This document shows positions 1 to 12,300 of a stretch of 64,000 nucleotides of DNA, piece after piece. The position numbers were made by a program, and so were the translations under genes. Origin of the DNA: Chrysomallon squamiferum. Its lineage: Eukaryota; Mollusca; Gastropoda; Neomphalida; Peltospiridae. A model generated the notes under the pieces. The model was not told where the DNA came from, made no database searches, and worked only from the letters and a program-made list of their open reading frames with translations. Each line of letters begins with the position of its first letter. Within the stretch, counting starts at the first letter, position 1. The stretch lies in NCBI GenBank assembly GCA_012295275.1, contig CM022665.1, positions 48,102,564 through 48,166,563 of the forward strand. Direction: 5' to 3'.

Positions 1-774
1 TTAAAATGTATCTGCTGAACACAACCTAACCCTATCATAACTTTAAATTTAGAAGTTTCCTGACATTTTTTCTTTATGCAACCAAGAAATAAATGTTTTA
101 AATTTATCAACATTATTTGCCCTACTATGACTCCTGAATGTTTGGTCTAGATTTACATTTTGGTTAACACAGTATATGTATGTACCAATGAACAAAAAAC
201 ATACATAAACAATGACTTTTATTCATTCTTGTTTTTCCTTTTATTATTATTATTAATTTGTTTCTCTGGGGTTTTTTCAATGTTTTTTATTTTTATATGA
301 ATCACTAGTTGAAATATAAAGCAACTGCAAGATAGAAAAAAGAAAAGAAAAGAAAAGAACATTCATCACAATCTGTACTTAAATAAAACATTTACCAGAA
401 GTAACCAAAAAAATAACAACACCAGTTAAATCAGTTAACATTTATTGCAGTAAAACCTTCAAATCAAGCAAAACATGTTTAAAGGTTACTATACAGTGTA
501 TTCTTCCAATAAATAGAGTTTTCACAAAATGTACAGAACCTCCACTTGAGCGTAATACACTATTTGCAAATCATAAAGTAAAATCTAAATTTCATTGAGA
601 AAAAAAGAAAAAATAGAAGTTATACAACCAGCAATGCTCACACTATAAATCAATAAATACACATTTTTATCCAGTAATATTAAGTTGTTGTTGTTTTTTT
701 TTTACTTTTTAGCAAGCATGCTATTTAGTATCACACAAACGTTTATGTAAAAATGAAAAACACATGTAAAACAA

Positions 775-809
<35 letters not shown>

Positions 810-1120
810 AAAAAATGAGCAGACTGACACAACACAACATAAACAACACCTGGCTTCTTTTCAGCGAAAACTCGAACAGGTAGCTGAGAGACACACGAAA
901 CTTGAAAGAAGCCTGACCTATGTTTGCTGATCAGACCCAAGCAGTGAGAGACGGGGAAGCCAGGTGAGAGAGAGAAACGCTCCAGAATCACAGAGAAATC
1001 CAGATGAAGGCTTCTTGTACACAGACACATCACAGACTGAGTACACAGACAGTGTTAAATACAGCTTAATAGTTCAGTGTTAAATACAGGACGTATTACA
1101 TTATTACGAGATACAAGAAA

Positions 1121-1312
1121 TATTTCAGTAATATAGAATTAATACAAGTTTTATTTCAGTAATATAGTATTAATACAAGTTTTATTTCAGTAATATAGTA
1201 TTAACACAAGTTTTATTTCAGTAATATAGTATTAACACAAGTTTTATTTCAGTAATATAGTATTAACACAAGTTTTATTTCAGTAATATAGTATTAATAC
1301 AAGTTTAGTTAT
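1121..1312. repeat. Tandem array, about 31-bp unit, six copies
   Basis: Unit of the form ATTTCAGTAATATAGTATTA plus ACACAAGTTTT, nearly identical in successive copies. Confidence 0.85.
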
Positions 1313-2604
1313 AATGTATTTTAAAAACGTACTATTAAATCCAGTTTATACTGTGATACTGTTAATAAGACATAATTTTATCATACTAGTTATAATTTTA
1401 TCATGATAAATAACAACGAAACAGTCAGTGGAGTACAGCTCAAGTTAAACAAACAATAATTACAACTTTGAAGTCAACCTGAGAAAAAGAAATCTATTTT
1501 TAGACATTATCAAGTGATAAACTTTATTATGGAATCAAGTATCATAAATGTTAAAATGATCATTCAATTTTTTTTTTTTTTTTTTTTAAATCAGTGATTT
1601 GATTTTGTAATAAACCTGATTTGATTGAAGAACTAAACAAGGGGCTGTACTCCTCTGAACAACTTAACCCAACTGTGTAGAGCTGTTTACACTGCAGTTA
1701 AAACTTTACAAAATACACACCACATCTCCTGGAATGACTCCTGACACAGCCAGCTTGCCAACACACAAATACCACAGAAACTGTAATTCTAAACCTTTTG
1801 ATAATTGCCAAAACATGACTGGGAGAATACAGAAACAGCAATATTAAGAGAATTCTTAAAATAAAGACTTTTTTTTTTTTACACTGTCTTCACTGAACAG
1901 TAAACATGCATGTGTGAAGCATTCGCCGAGTAAAGAAAACATTTCTATCAAACATGATTAACTTTAAAAAAAAACAAAGAAATATCCAGTGAGATTTTTT
2001 TTAGTTTTTTACATTGTTTAAATGAAAGACATGGTGATTATTGTAAACGTTGGTCCAAACACTTTGTGGAAAACAAACATGTCTCTGACCAGCCTGTCAA
2101 TACCCAAAACTCTTCCCTGTCATGATACCAGACTAACTTTCTGACAGTATACAAATTAAAACAGTGGTGTCAAAACACCACCAGTCATGCTAATGGAAAT
2201 GGGCAACAGATTTGTAGATCACCCACCATAACAACAGTTCACTAATATACAACAGACCTGTACATTACCAACCATGGTAAGAGTTCAGTAATAAGCCATA
2301 GATTTGTACAGAACCCACTAACAATTGAGACACCAGCCTGACTGAGTGGGCCTGTGTTAAAAAAAGTGTTCAGTAGAAAGTGGAGATAAGCAGCAAGGCA
2401 CACGTGAAGCCTGCATATTTCAAACTGATCTGGCCACACTCAACACACACAAAGCTAGCAGCGACACATCTACTTCGTGTATTGCACTCCTGGAATTAAA
2501 GTTTCGCGATGGAATGAGCATCAGTGACAGGGGAAAACAATCTACTGGACAAACAACAGCTGTGTGAGACACGACTAACAAATATACACAGATAATCACA
2601 GTAA

Positions 2605-2805
2605 CTGTACACTGGTGTTTTAACAACTGTACACTGGTGTTTTAACAATTGTACACTGGTGTTTTAAAAACTGTACACTGGTGTTTTAGTAATTGTATTA
2701 GTGATGTTTTAATAATTGTACACTGGTATTTTAACAATTGTATTAGTGACGTTTTAATAATTGTACACTGGTGTTTTAACAATTGTACACTGGTGTTTTG
2801 CACTA
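2605..2805. repeat. Tandem array, about 21-bp unit
   Basis: The repeated motif is TGTACACTGGTGTTTTAACA, with interspersed variants TTAGTGATGTTTTAATAAT. It lies in the probable MAP7 3' UTR; the short open frames over it are repeat artefacts. Confidence 0.85.
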
Positions 2806-3055
2806 CTTGGTGAGCTAGCACTAAGAGAAGGCAGAGCAGATGAAATGTTACAGACAACAAGGTGGTAACTCATCACAGTATGTACATATGTATGTGTGTG
2901 TGTTTGTGTGTGTGTGGGGGTAGTTAAGTTTTGGCAGCAGGGGCTGTTCTAGACAAAAAAAAAAAAAAAAAATTTTTTTTTTTTTTTAATTATTTCAAAC
3001 AAGAACAAAGAGAATAAAATTTAAATAAAAACTATTTGACAAAGCTGAGACGGGA

Positions 3056-3330
3056 TCAGACCAGAGACTGCTGTGTGACAGACGAGTGTTTCTCTACAGC
3101 GTGCCACAGCTGTCCCTCCTCACTCTCGCTGTCCTCATCACCCTCACCCACCCCGTAGTCCTCGAGGACATTGACAACACTGGCTTTCTGCTTCACCATC
3201 AGCTCCTCCGCCTGCTGCCACAACTCATCAACCTCATCCTGCCTGACGGCCACATCGTCTAGAGTTACACAAGTAGTTTCATTGTTTGTATGACGAATTA
3301 AATCAGAATCAGACTGCCTGGAATCATTAC
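3056..3330 (-). CDS. Alternative MAP7 C-terminal exon or separate downstream ORF
   Basis: A 91-codon acidic reading frame, NDSRQSDSDLIRHTNNETTC through LWQQAEELMVKQKASVVNV to a stop at 3056. It can be joined to exon 14 in the same phase 1 through a second GAGACAG acceptor 48 bp downstream of the first, replacing GVLTGEVIQ. It also has its own ATG (3344-3346) just 3 nt after the MAP7 stop codon (TGA-GAC-ATG) and in the same frame, so readthrough or reinitiation is conceivable. It is not low-complexity and its codon content looks genuine. No family is recognised. Confidence 0.45.
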
Positions 3331-3349
3331 CTGTCTCTCCAGACATGTC

Positions 3350-3378
3350 TCACTGAATTACCTCCCCTGTCAGCACAC
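3350..3378 (-). CDS. MAP7: MAP7 exon 15 (terminal nine codons)
   Basis: With the phase-1 acceptor ATGAGACAG at 3379-3380, exon 14 continues as GVLTGEVIQ and stops at TGA (3350-3352). The resulting end DIPGVLTGEVIQ resembles the vertebrate MAP7 terminus, which also closes with a GV...EVI pattern. The stronger-looking acceptor CATTTCAG at 3402-3403 would give only DLLS and a stop. The tail match favours the chosen one. Confidence 0.62.
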
Positions 3379-6300
3379 CTGTCTCATTCAAGAAAGTAGA
3401 TCTGAAATGTTCACACAGGTATCATTAACGTAGCTATTAAATGTTCACACAACACATCAACACAATACTATCTATTAGGTTTAAACAATACATTAATATG
3501 AACTCAATATCATCTATTAAAATATAAACTCGACACATTAATTTAACAGTATCTGTTAAATTTCTAATGCAACTGCAACTGTACATTAATATTAAGACAA
3601 GATTTTCCACTACATTTTGATGCAATATTCATAAATTAATTAAATTTAGGCCACAATGTGTTGTAAGTTAAAATTATCACATGTACAATTGTCTAATATG
3701 AAGCTATTTACTGTTGTTCAACATGGAGTTATATAAAGTTGTCTAACATGGAGCTATGTACAGATGTCTAATATGGAGCAATGCATAGCTGTGTACAGCT
3801 GTGTAAAGTTGTGAAACATGGATCAATGTACAGTTGTGTAATATGGAGCTGTGTACAGTTGTGTAATATGGAGCCATGTACAGTTGTGTAATATGGAGCT
3901 GTGAACAGATGTTTAACATGGATCTTTGTACAGTTGTGTAATATGGATCTGTGTACAGCTGTGTAATATGGAGTATGTACAGTTGTGTAATATGGAGCTG
4001 TGAACAGTTGTGTAACATGGAGCTGTGTACAGCTGTTTAACATGGAACTACGTACAGTTGTATAATATGGAGCTGTGTACAGTTGTGTAACATGGAGCAA
4101 TGTAAAGTTGTGTAATATGGAGCAATGTACAGTTGTGTAATATGGAGCTGTGTACAAACCTGGGATATCTTGCCTTGATGACGTTTTTTCCTCGAAGGCG
4201 ATGAACGGTGTTGGACTAGATTCCTCACAGTTGTTTAGCTTTAAAAGATCGTCACAGTTATCTCCCTTGTTTCCTTGTTCCTGTGTCTTCAACTGGACGG
4301 TTTTGTTAGACACAGAAAGGTCAATTATCTCCTCAAAGTCGTTGCCATGGGTAACAGTATCTGAGGTGCAAACACTATCCACTGATTTCAAGCTAATACT
4401 GAAATTATTGTAATTTACATTAATACTGAAATACACAATTATTTTATTTTACATTAACACAGAAAATTCACAATTATTACAATTTACACTAATACTAAAA
4501 AAAAAGTTACTGTAATTTATATTAATACTGAAATACACAATTATTTCATTTTACACTAAAACTGAAAAAACACAACCATTTTATTTTACACAAACACTGA
4601 AATGGATGCACTATTCTATTTCACACTAATGTTTAACTAGACAATTACTTTATTTTACACAAATACTCAGCTAGACTACATTATTGTGTTTTACAGTAAA
4701 TACTAAAACAGTTATTTTACTTCTTGTGAAATGACTAAAAATATTTAATTTGGTTTTGATTATAAACTGTTTGATTTGTACTAACAGTAACAAATAACAC
4801 TGAGATGAATACACCTTTTACTGACTGCTGTGTTACTTGTGTTATCTACCAGACAATTAATGATATAGCACATACACATTTATTACTGAGTATTACCTAA
4901 CTTGTTTTATCTGTCAGTACAATGCATAGAGAACCTGAACAACAAGTTACCATACTATCACTGAAATATATATTTTACATTGTCTTCCTTAATAAACAAA
5001 ACATTCATACACTGTGAGTGTGTCACAAAATCTTCCAGTATCTCCTACAGATCATGGTAATAAAAATGTACTTGATTATGTCAGTAATAAAAGAAAACAG
5101 TAACAAGTTGACAGTTTACAGCATCCTTGGATACAGCTAGCTAATGTAATCTAAAACAGTGTAAGAGGCAACAAGAACTAGCCAAGTTGTACATGGCTGA
5201 AGTACAAAATAACAGAGTTCAGTTCAAACCTGTCCCAGTGTTACATAAACCTACTGAACATTCCAAGATACACATTACAGCTTTGCACACCCACCAAACA
5301 ACTCAACAGACAACAAAAACTAACAACTGCGAGAATGGAACAAATCATTTAACCTGACAAACATTCAACACATTCAGACATTAACAAAACTGTTGTAGAA
5401 ATCAGCATTATCTGAGAAAATACCTGTACGAGACATTCCCAGGTAACTCCAGGTCACCTGTCAGCCATGACAGACCTCGTTTACCTGTATACCTGTGCTG
5501 ACCTCAATCCCAGTTAGCATAGCCTGAGTTTTCTAAAAGCTCGCTCACACAACCAGGATGAGACACACACCTGTACACAATGCCTGCAGGTCACACCTAC
5601 CTTAGCACGCCGTTCATCATCCAGAACATTAAGTTATGTCAACCGTGACATCACCGCCTCCTGTTAATTAGTTTGTTCTAGACATACACTCAGTGTGTCA
5701 ACACCTTGTGTAAACAAGCACAAAACATTTGTGTGTGTCTGTTTTTTCTGTTTTAATTAAGTAACACACTCAGAGTGGCATCTCATGTTACACCAGTGTT
5801 TACTGACACTGTTGACATTAAAGATTTTTAACACATCAAATAATTTAAACACTGACTTTGTTTTAGTTTGTTATAAAAAGATCAATCCTCTCTATTTCAA
5901 ATTTGTATAGGTATAAAAATAGTTTAAACTAAATTATTTACTGTAATGATATATCTATATATATATATACACACATATATATAGGTACAATAGTACATAT
6001 ATGTGTGTATATATATATTGGGGTACTATAATAGTGAAGTTTCTTTGACTTGAAAATTGTATGATGAAACTTAATCATTATAAAAAAAAACAAATAAAAT
6101 AAAATCAAAAATTTTGTTTTAATATACAACCATAAAAAAAAACACCCCAAAAAACAAATTAAAAAATAAAAGAAATAATTAAATACATTAAAAATAATAA
6201 TAATAACAAAATAAAATAAAATCAAATAAAATAAAGTTTCCTAAAGTGACATAAATCTGTAAATCATTGATTTATCTTTTTAACTAACTGTTCTGACATT

Positions 6301-9300
6301 CTGATGTGTTTTAAAACAGTCAATATCTCAACTTGACAGTTATAAATTGATACATTGACTCACAAGCTGTTTTAGTCAGAGAATTAAACATTTCTTGGCT
6401 AAATTAAACATTTCTTGGCTAAGTTAAAAATACACATAACACATTTTATAGTTTTTTGTACAGCTTACGTCACTCATTATTTCAGTGTTTAACAAGATCT
6501 AAAGGAAACAAGATTTTTGGTAAATTGCAAGCAGGCTGGAGTCTGCAGATTTTTAATTATTTATTTAAGTAAAATTCAAAAATGGAAGAATTCACTGCTT
6601 AAATCTGTTTTTTACAACTAAAATAAAGAAATAAATAAAATATAAATAAATAAAAACCTAACAGTATTAAGTCACAACTCCTCACAAAGATTCTGTTGTA
6701 TATAGAGTTTCTCTGCTGAGTGGACACACCATGTGACAGCAAACTGTTAAAACTGTGTAGCAGTAAACCACACCAAGGTATTACACTGCACTCAGGAGAA
6801 TGTGGTATCATATACCAGTGATTCTGATTTAGGTCAGTCCATGTTAAACCATGCAGTAATATGGAAAATTACAGCCCAACAATTTCTGAATTTGATACAT
6901 ACATACATATATATATAAAAAAAATATATAAAAAAAAATAAAAAAATCTTGTTTATTTTGGTCTCAAATATTTATGAAATTTACAACTGTATTTACGTTA
7001 CAAATCTACAGATGTCATTATAACTGTACAAGTCTTAATAACACAGAGTAGCAAAGGAACAAGCAAATATTAGAGATTTACTTAATCTGTTTTGTTAGCT
7101 TTTGATTACTTGTGTTGTTTTGTTAGCTTTTGATTACTTGTGTTGTTTTGTCAGTGTGTTTTCAAATCCTCTGAACTCTATAAGAATACAAATACTAACC
7201 TACTTGACAAGCTGACAGATGTACAAGACAAATCAAACTGGTTTTATTTATACACAAGTGTATTTCTGTCAAAAGCCTAAGAACATACAACTCCTATATC
7301 TGTTTTATATCCACATTTTGCTGTAAAAATCTGGTTTATCCTTGAAATGCCAATTCCAAAAGATTTTTTTCTTCATTTTTTTTTTTCTCCCTGACATAAA
7401 ATATTTTAAAAACTAAATTATTGATTAACATAATGAACTATAGTTTCCTACCTAAAACTCTCTTGACAGGAGTAAAACATTTTGTTATCCTGGATTACCT
7501 CATCGTACTGATTTAAGGGGACTTTTATATGAACATATTTAAAACTCCAAATTATTAGCATTATGAATGAACAATGCTAACTCACCTAGATTCAACCAAT
7601 TCTTGAGAGGAGTTTAAACATTTTCTTATCCTGTATTTTACAACCTGGTTTGGTTTTAAGGAATATTTATTTATGTAAAATATTTTAAAAACACAAAGTG
7701 TTGGTTAACTCAAAAAACAATGCTTACTCACCTAGAATCGACCACTTCTTGAGAGGAGTGGAAAACATTTTCTTATCATGTATTGATTTGGTTTTAAGGA
7801 ATTATTTATTTATGTAAAATATTTTAAAAACACAAACTGTTGGTTAACTTAAACAACAATGCTTACTCACCTAGAATCGACTAATTCTTGAAACAAGTTT
7901 TGTTATCCTGTATTGGTTTGGTTTTAAAGAATATGTTTTTATATAAAACTGCTGGTTAACTTAAACAACAACAGCTACTCACCTAGAATCAACCAGTTCT
8001 TGAGAGGAGTGGAAAACGCCGTTGTGTGTGATGCCGTTCATGGCGGTCAGACTGGAAGCGCTTGTGCCGAGATCAACGAGAATCCCTGAGTCCGTGCCTG
8101 ACTTCATCGTCTTGTCCTCGTCAGTGAGGTTAGACGACGTCAGCATCACCAGGTCACTGAAAGGGTCAAACTCCCTGACTCCATTCCCCACAGCCTCCTT
8201 TGTTTGTTCATCTGACTTTCTGTTGTCCGTTTGTTCACTCAGTGATGTCTCTCCACCCTTTTTTTCAACCTGAAACATGTCACTGAACTTGTTGTCCACT
8301 TCTATCATCTCACTGTCCTTGTGCTCAATATTAGACATCTCACTGTCTTTGTGTTCAATAGTTAGACATCTCACTGTGTTTGAGTTCAATATCAGACATC
8401 TCACTTTCTTTGTGTTCAATATTAGACATCTCACTTTCTTTGTGTTCAATATCAGACATCTCACTGTCTTTGTGTTCAATATTAGACATCTCACTGTCTT
8501 TGTGTTCAACATTAGACATCTCACTATCCTTGGCTTCAGTACTAAACACTTGTTCGCTTTCTATATGAATTTTGTTTTCGCCGTCACTAGGCAGCTGTTC
8601 AGGTATATGTTTACACAGACCCTCAGTCGTGTCTACATCTTTGTCCTCATCTTTGACGTCGTGCGTCTTGGACAAGTCCCCCTCCAGGCTGCGTGACAGC
8701 TCCCTGGCTGGCGGCAGCACCTCCCTGTCCAGAGCAAACACCACGGACTTCTCCTCACCTTTCTTCTGCTTGTTCTTGCCCAGCAGACTCTGCAGAATCG
8801 GAGACTTGAACTTGGGCTGCTCGGTGGAGAGGTTCTCGCTCGACTTGCTCTCCACGAGGTGCTGGAGAAGAGGAGAGTGGAACTTGGGCGTGCTCACACC
8901 CGGGGTTCTCACACTGGGGGCACTCACACTGGGGGCGCTCACACTCTCCACAGTCTTGTCGACCAGCTGGGCTGGTTGTACTGGAGAACTCACTCTGGAC
9001 GACGGCTTCTCTTCCGACGTCATCATGGTGGTGATGGTCGTGGATGCACCCGATGTTGTTACCACTGTTGTCATGGTTTCCACTGTTGTCATGGTTTCAC
9101 CACTCTTGCTGGGAGAACTGTTCACTGACTTGGCTGGTTCTCAAACATGTGGAAGTCTGGTTCACCAAACTCTGATGAAGTCTGGGAGAACTGTTCACAA
9201 CAAACATGATAGAAGTCTGGTTCTAATAAAACAACAAACATTCACTGACTTGGCAGGAGACTGGTTCTAATAAAACAAACATTAACTGATAGAAGTCTGG

Positions 9301-12300
9301 TTCTAATAAAACAACAAACATTAACTGATAGAAGTCTGGTTCTAATAAAACAACAAACATTAACTGATAGAAGTCTGGTTCTAATAAAACAACAAACATT
9401 AACTGATAGAAGTCTGGTTCTAATAAAACAACAAACATTAACTGATAGAAGTCTGGTTCTAATAAAACAACAAACATTAACTGTACTTGTCTTCACAATG
9501 AAGTGATGGGTATTCACTGCTCATCACCAAACATCAAAGATTTTTATTTAGTCACAAACATGTACCAATTTAAAAATTTAAAGAAATGCTTAAAAAACTC
9601 CAGAACTGTCACACTTTATAATATCAAAACATCTTTGATGCAGTACTGGGTAAATCCCAACATCAACAGCACACGATGGCATTATGTAGCATTCTTTTAT
9701 GAAATCATTATTTTATTAATTCATTCTCTCATTCACACCAGTGACTGTGTATTCAAATTTAAACACTGCTGACTGTTAATTCACACATTTAAACTTCTTT
9801 ACAGATTTACACTGAAAGGTTTTGAAAAGAGAAATTAATAATAAAAAAAAAAAATTAATAAAAATTTACCTTTGGTGATTCTGATCCATCTGTTTTCACT
9901 CTCTTCATGATCATCTCCAGTCTCTGAAATAAAGCACAGCTGTACTGGTAACACTCAACTCACTGTTCACTGCTCACTACGATGATTTCTTGTGGAAAAT
10001 ATTTTAATACAGTAACTCAATTCAAATATAAGTATCAACTACTACAGACTGAACTTGTTTCTGTTCTGGTGTTATTACAAATTTATCAATGTATTTCACT
10101 AATCTTAATTAACAATTTTAATGTAAATTCAATTTTTTCTGTATGTATGTTACTAAAAACAAAAATATTGTGTTTTTGACATAAACAAACAAAACAGAGA
10201 TGAATATTTATTTTACAGTGTCATATCATTTTTTTTAAATTTTTTTTTTTCTCCTTCTTCTTATTATCAGTATTATTTTTTTTCAGCTATCTCAAATTCC
10301 ACATATCCCCAGTCTTTGTTTTCTGTTACAAACATCTCTAAAGAAACAAACTGTTGTCTCACATATTTCTAACTTTTCAATAAATACAGAAAGTTCTAAC
10401 AGATCACAAGAAATGTAAAATATACCTAAAATAATTTTGTTGCCACAATTCAACCCTGACTGAGTAACAGTGAACTACAGAACACAAATCTAAATAAAAC
10501 TAAAATATTTGTTCTAACACACCTTCTTTCTCTCCAGTCTTTCTTCCTCCTCTCGTATTTTGCGTTCTTGTCTTTCCTTCTCAAGTCTCTCAGCCTCTTC
10601 ACGAGCTTTCTGTTCTGCTTCCTGTCTCTATAAATAGAATGTTTACATTAATAAAACACACATATATAACTTGTGTTTACATTAATAAAACACACATATA
10701 TAACTTGTGTTTACATTAATAAAACACACATATATAACTTGTGTTTTCATTAATAAAACACACATATAACTTTTGTTTTCAATAAAACATATAATAAAAA
10801 ACACACATATATAACTTGTGTTTTCATTAATAAAACACACATATAACTTTTGTTTTCAATAAAACATACACATATAATTTGTGTTTAAAACCACTCACTG
10901 ATAAACAAAACAAGATAAAACATGTGAACAACTTAAAGAATGTTTCATTGTTAAAACCACTCACTGATAAACAAAACAAGATGAAATTGTATAAAAACTC
11001 AAAGACTGTTTCACTAATAAACAAAACAAGGTGAAATTGTATAAAAACAACTCAAAGAATGTTTCACTAATAAACAAAACAAGGTGAAATTGTATAAAAA
11101 CTCAAAGACTGTTTCACTAATAAACAAAACAAGGTGAAATTGTATAAAAACTCAAAGACTGTTTCACTAATAAACAAAACAAGGTGAAATTGTATAAAAA
11201 CTCAAAGACTGTTTCACTAATAAACAAAACAAGGTGAAATTGTATAAAAACTCAAAGACTGTTTCACTAATAAACAAAACAAGGTGAAAGACTGTTTCAC
11301 TAATAAACTAAACAAGGTGAAATTGTATAAAAACTCAAAGACTGTTTCACTAATAAACAAAACAAGGTGAAATTGTATAAAAACTCAAAGACTGTTTCAC
11401 TAATAAACTAAACAAGATGAAATGTAAAAACTTACAGCTTTCCTCTCGGCGTCCAGTCTCTCAGCCTCTTCGCGTCTGCGTTGTTCTTCTGCTGCGATGG
11501 CTGCTGCCAGTCGCTCTTCCTCTGCGCGCCTCGCCTCCTCGGCCAGTTGCAGGATCTCCTCCTCCTGTCGTCTCTGCTCCTCCTCCTCCTGTCTCTGTCT
11601 CTCCTCCTCAACCAGCCTGTTACAACACAACACAAACATGTCAAGATTTCATAGTTAAAAACAAAGCCTACAGGACAGTCTGTTACAACACAACACAAAC
11701 ATGTCAAGATTTCATAGTTAAAAACAAAGCCTACAGGACAGTCTGTTACAACACAACACAAACACAGATTTCATAGTTAAAAACAAAGCCTACAGGACAG
11801 TCTGTTACAACACAACAGGCAGAAAAACAAATCAGTGTTTCAGGCAGAGAATCAGTGTTTGAGAATCAGTGTTTATGTAAGAGAATGGTAAGCCAATCTG
11901 TTTTATGGTGTTTGACATTGTGATAAACTGCTGTGTTGTCCTATCAAAGTAACAACAACTCACTAATACACAAGTTACTCACCTGTTCTATGAAGTATAT
12001 TCACCTAAGTATAACAATAACTCACATCTCCTGCTGTATAAAACATATGTACATAACTATGAGTATCAATAACTCACTAGTATGTGTGAGTGCTCACCTT
12101 TCCTCTCTATAAAACGTACTTATCTCTCTTCTCTATAAAACGTACTTATCTCTACGTAACTATGAGTGCCAATAATTCACTAGTATGTGTGAGTACTCAC
12201 CTCTCTTCTCTATAAAACGTACTTATCTCTACGTAACTATGAGTGCCAATAACTCACTAGTATGTGTGAGTACTCACCTCTCTTCTCTATAAAACGTACT

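Larger units (their letters stand above)
1..3055 (-). other. Probable MAP7 3' untranslated region and downstream DNA
   Basis: No credible coding sequence. Contents: homopolymer T/A runs (778-800, 1568-1587, 2957-2987), a tandem array of about 31-bp units at 1121-1312, and a 21-22-bp array at 2605-2805. Several AATAAA signals occur on the minus strand; one at 440-445 (TTTATTGCAG on the plus strand) would suit the end of a long 3' UTR, but no single site can be chosen. Confidence 0.4.

Noticed and set aside
3387-3401. Use of the strong CATTTCAG acceptor for the MAP7 last exon
   Set aside because: In the phase set by exon 14 it yields DLLS and a stop, losing the conserved tail; the next AG in phase restores a family-like end. 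RNA data could reverse this.
3743-4150. Minus-strand frames with HITQLYxAPYYTTVH repeats
   Set aside because: They read through the intronic array after the MAP7 exon 14 donor; only 4160-4398 is exonic.
8277-9270. Plus-strand frames over MAP7 exon 13
   Set aside because: Antisense shadows of the real exon; the minus strand has the family motifs and matching splice phases.
9223-9517. Frames repeating MFVVLLEPDFYQL and NVCCFIRTRLLSV
   Set aside because: The 39-bp array is a multiple of three; no start and no family.
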